This document shows positions 63,101 through 64,000 of a stretch of 64,000 nucleotides of DNA, piece by piece. Source of the stretch: Cytospora piceicola (Eukaryota > Ascomycota > Sordariomycetes > Diaporthales > Cytosporaceae). The notes under the pieces were generated by a model. It did not search any database. It was not told the origin of the DNA and saw only the letters and a program-made list of their open reading frames with translations. Where the stretch lies: contig JALQBC010000005.1 in NCBI GenBank assembly GCA_023375675.1, forward strand, positions 558,001 through 622,000, given 5' to 3'. Both the position numbers and the translations under genes were made by a program. How positions within the stretch are numbered: the stretch's first letter is position 1; each line of letters begins with the position of its first letter.

Positions 63101-64000
63101 GGACGCGGAGTCTGGTGTTGGTGTACGTCGAAACTCCCGTTCCTCACTAAGGCTATTCACCAGGCTCCTTGTTTCGAACGAGACTGATTGGTGCCTATCC
63201 CATGGCTTGATTGAGGAGCGGGTGCCCAAGGGAGTTGAATTCCCTAGAGACATGGTATCCCCTGGCGCAAATTGGAAGTCGGTCGAGTACACAGAAGGTA
63301 TCATGCTACTCCGGGATCTTGGATCAGAAGTGGACGTTGTTGTGTAAGCGCCACTCTGTCTGTTGCCACCGCCCTCTGAACTGGCTCCTTCACTAGACAA
63401 GTCGGCTCCATCTAACAATTCGTTCGACAGGCTCGATCCGTCTGAGAATCGGTTTGGTCCGCGCTGGGCCATGGCGTGTGATTTTGCAACGCGCTCTATC
63501 ACCTTCAAGAGCTCCGCGCGTTCCCTCTGTCGCCCGATCATCATAGATGGGAGCATGAAGAACGAGCTGACATCCCGGGACGCGATGTGCCATTCCTTGA
63601 GCGCTTGCCAGTTACCATCACAGAGAAATTCGTGCACTTTCACCAAGTCGTGACGCAGGCCGCTAGCCGAGTGATATCTGTCCCCGACGTTTTTGGCCGT
63701 ACACTTCTGAATGATTCTTCCCAGCACATCAGGGATGTCTAGTCGGATCGTCGAAACATTAGGTATCCGTTTCCCCAGAACTCCTTGAACAATGTCTAAG
63801 GGGTTGTCCCCGTCGAATACGGGGCTCTGGGTCAGTAATATCCAGAACAGGACGCCCAGGGAGTAGATATCTGTTCGCGTGTCTGGTTCTGCGGGCATAC
63901 GTCCCGTCTGTTCCGGACTGATGTAGAGCAGTTTGTTCTTCGCGCCGAGTTCCTTGGAAAGACTTGACCATCCCGTGCTCGTCAACCCGTGCTCAAATGA
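57183..64000 (-). CDS. class X hybrid histidine kinase (kinase-like / ATPase / GAF / HK / receiver), 5' end outside window
   Basis: Partial: coding runs off the right edge. Exons seen: 61783..64000 (open at 64000), 61647..61732, 59477..61582 and 57183..59408, with introns of 50, 64 and 68 bp; 2211 residues in view. Order: C-terminal half of a Ser/Thr-kinase-like domain (LLYISPEQTGR, TDIYSLGVLFW); an AAA/STAND ATPase with Walker A GAGGLGKS (63008-63034) and Walker B FVLEDLHFADDES; a helical repeat region; GAF (about 58970-59400); a coiled coil rich in Ala/Glu; HisKA with phospho-His in NVSHELRTPL (codon 58785-58787); HATPase (GTGIGIS-like KDTGIGISPEQ, GGSGLGLSI); receiver with phospho-Asp in ILMDVQMPVMDG (codon 57810-57812). 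This is the layout of fission yeast Mak2/Mak3, peroxide-sensing kinases that feed the stress MAPK pathway. An alternative acceptor at 61741 would add three residues; the one used gives the family motif FAHDRYIQAA. Confidence 0.94.

Overview
The window is nuclear DNA of a filamentous ascomycete (Pezizomycotina, most likely Sordariomycetes). Split genes with short GT..AG introns (50 to 108 bp), a CCT chaperonin gene, an allantoicase and two fungal-type hybrid histidine kinases all point that way. I cannot name the species. I find ten protein-coding genes, one of them cut by the right edge. They fill a little under half of the window. The rest is long intergenic DNA with simple repeats, homopolymer tracts and a dispersed palindromic 10-mer. 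I saw no rRNA, tRNA or CRISPR array.

Layout from left to right. 1-6587 has no gene I can support and is unusually rich in G or C homopolymer runs. 6588-7612 (-) is a class II aldolase/adducin-head protein. 9093-10990 (+) is CCT gamma (CCT3), tail to tail with a PRKRIP1-family nuclear protein at 11207-11869 (-). 12324-12889 is a 566 bp foldback element with 123 bp terminal inverted repeats, possibly a MITE. 14326-16182 (+) is a DET1-like histidine phosphatase, convergent with a 2029-residue hybrid histidine kinase at 17538-23687 (-). 23.7-29.1 kb is a gene-poor stretch. 29102-29940 (-) is a cytochrome b561 membrane protein and 31046-32227 (+) an allantoicase. 32.2-40.5 kb is another gene-poor stretch. 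40510-42172 (+) is a proline/glutamine-rich fungal protein of unknown function. 46295-49646 (-) is a TBC-domain Rab GAP, 53223-55874 (-) an ankyrin/dilute-domain protein, and 57183 to the window edge (-) a second hybrid histidine kinase of the kinase-ATPase-GAF type (class X, like fission yeast Mak2/Mak3).

The genes are mostly unrelated housekeeping, signalling and trafficking functions, and nothing looks like a biosynthetic cluster. Two themes recur. Two multidomain hybrid kinases lie within 34 kb of each other, and two membrane-trafficking proteins (TBC GAP and dilute-domain protein) are neighbours.

The most unexpected signal is non-coding. The exact palindrome TACCTAGGTA occurs at least 15 times, always outside the coding exons called here, where about 0.06 copies would be expected by chance. 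It sits in dense (TAGG/CCTA) clusters and also at the heart of the foldback element. Coordinates of exons were worked out by hand from splice signals and reading-frame continuity, without alignment to homologues.
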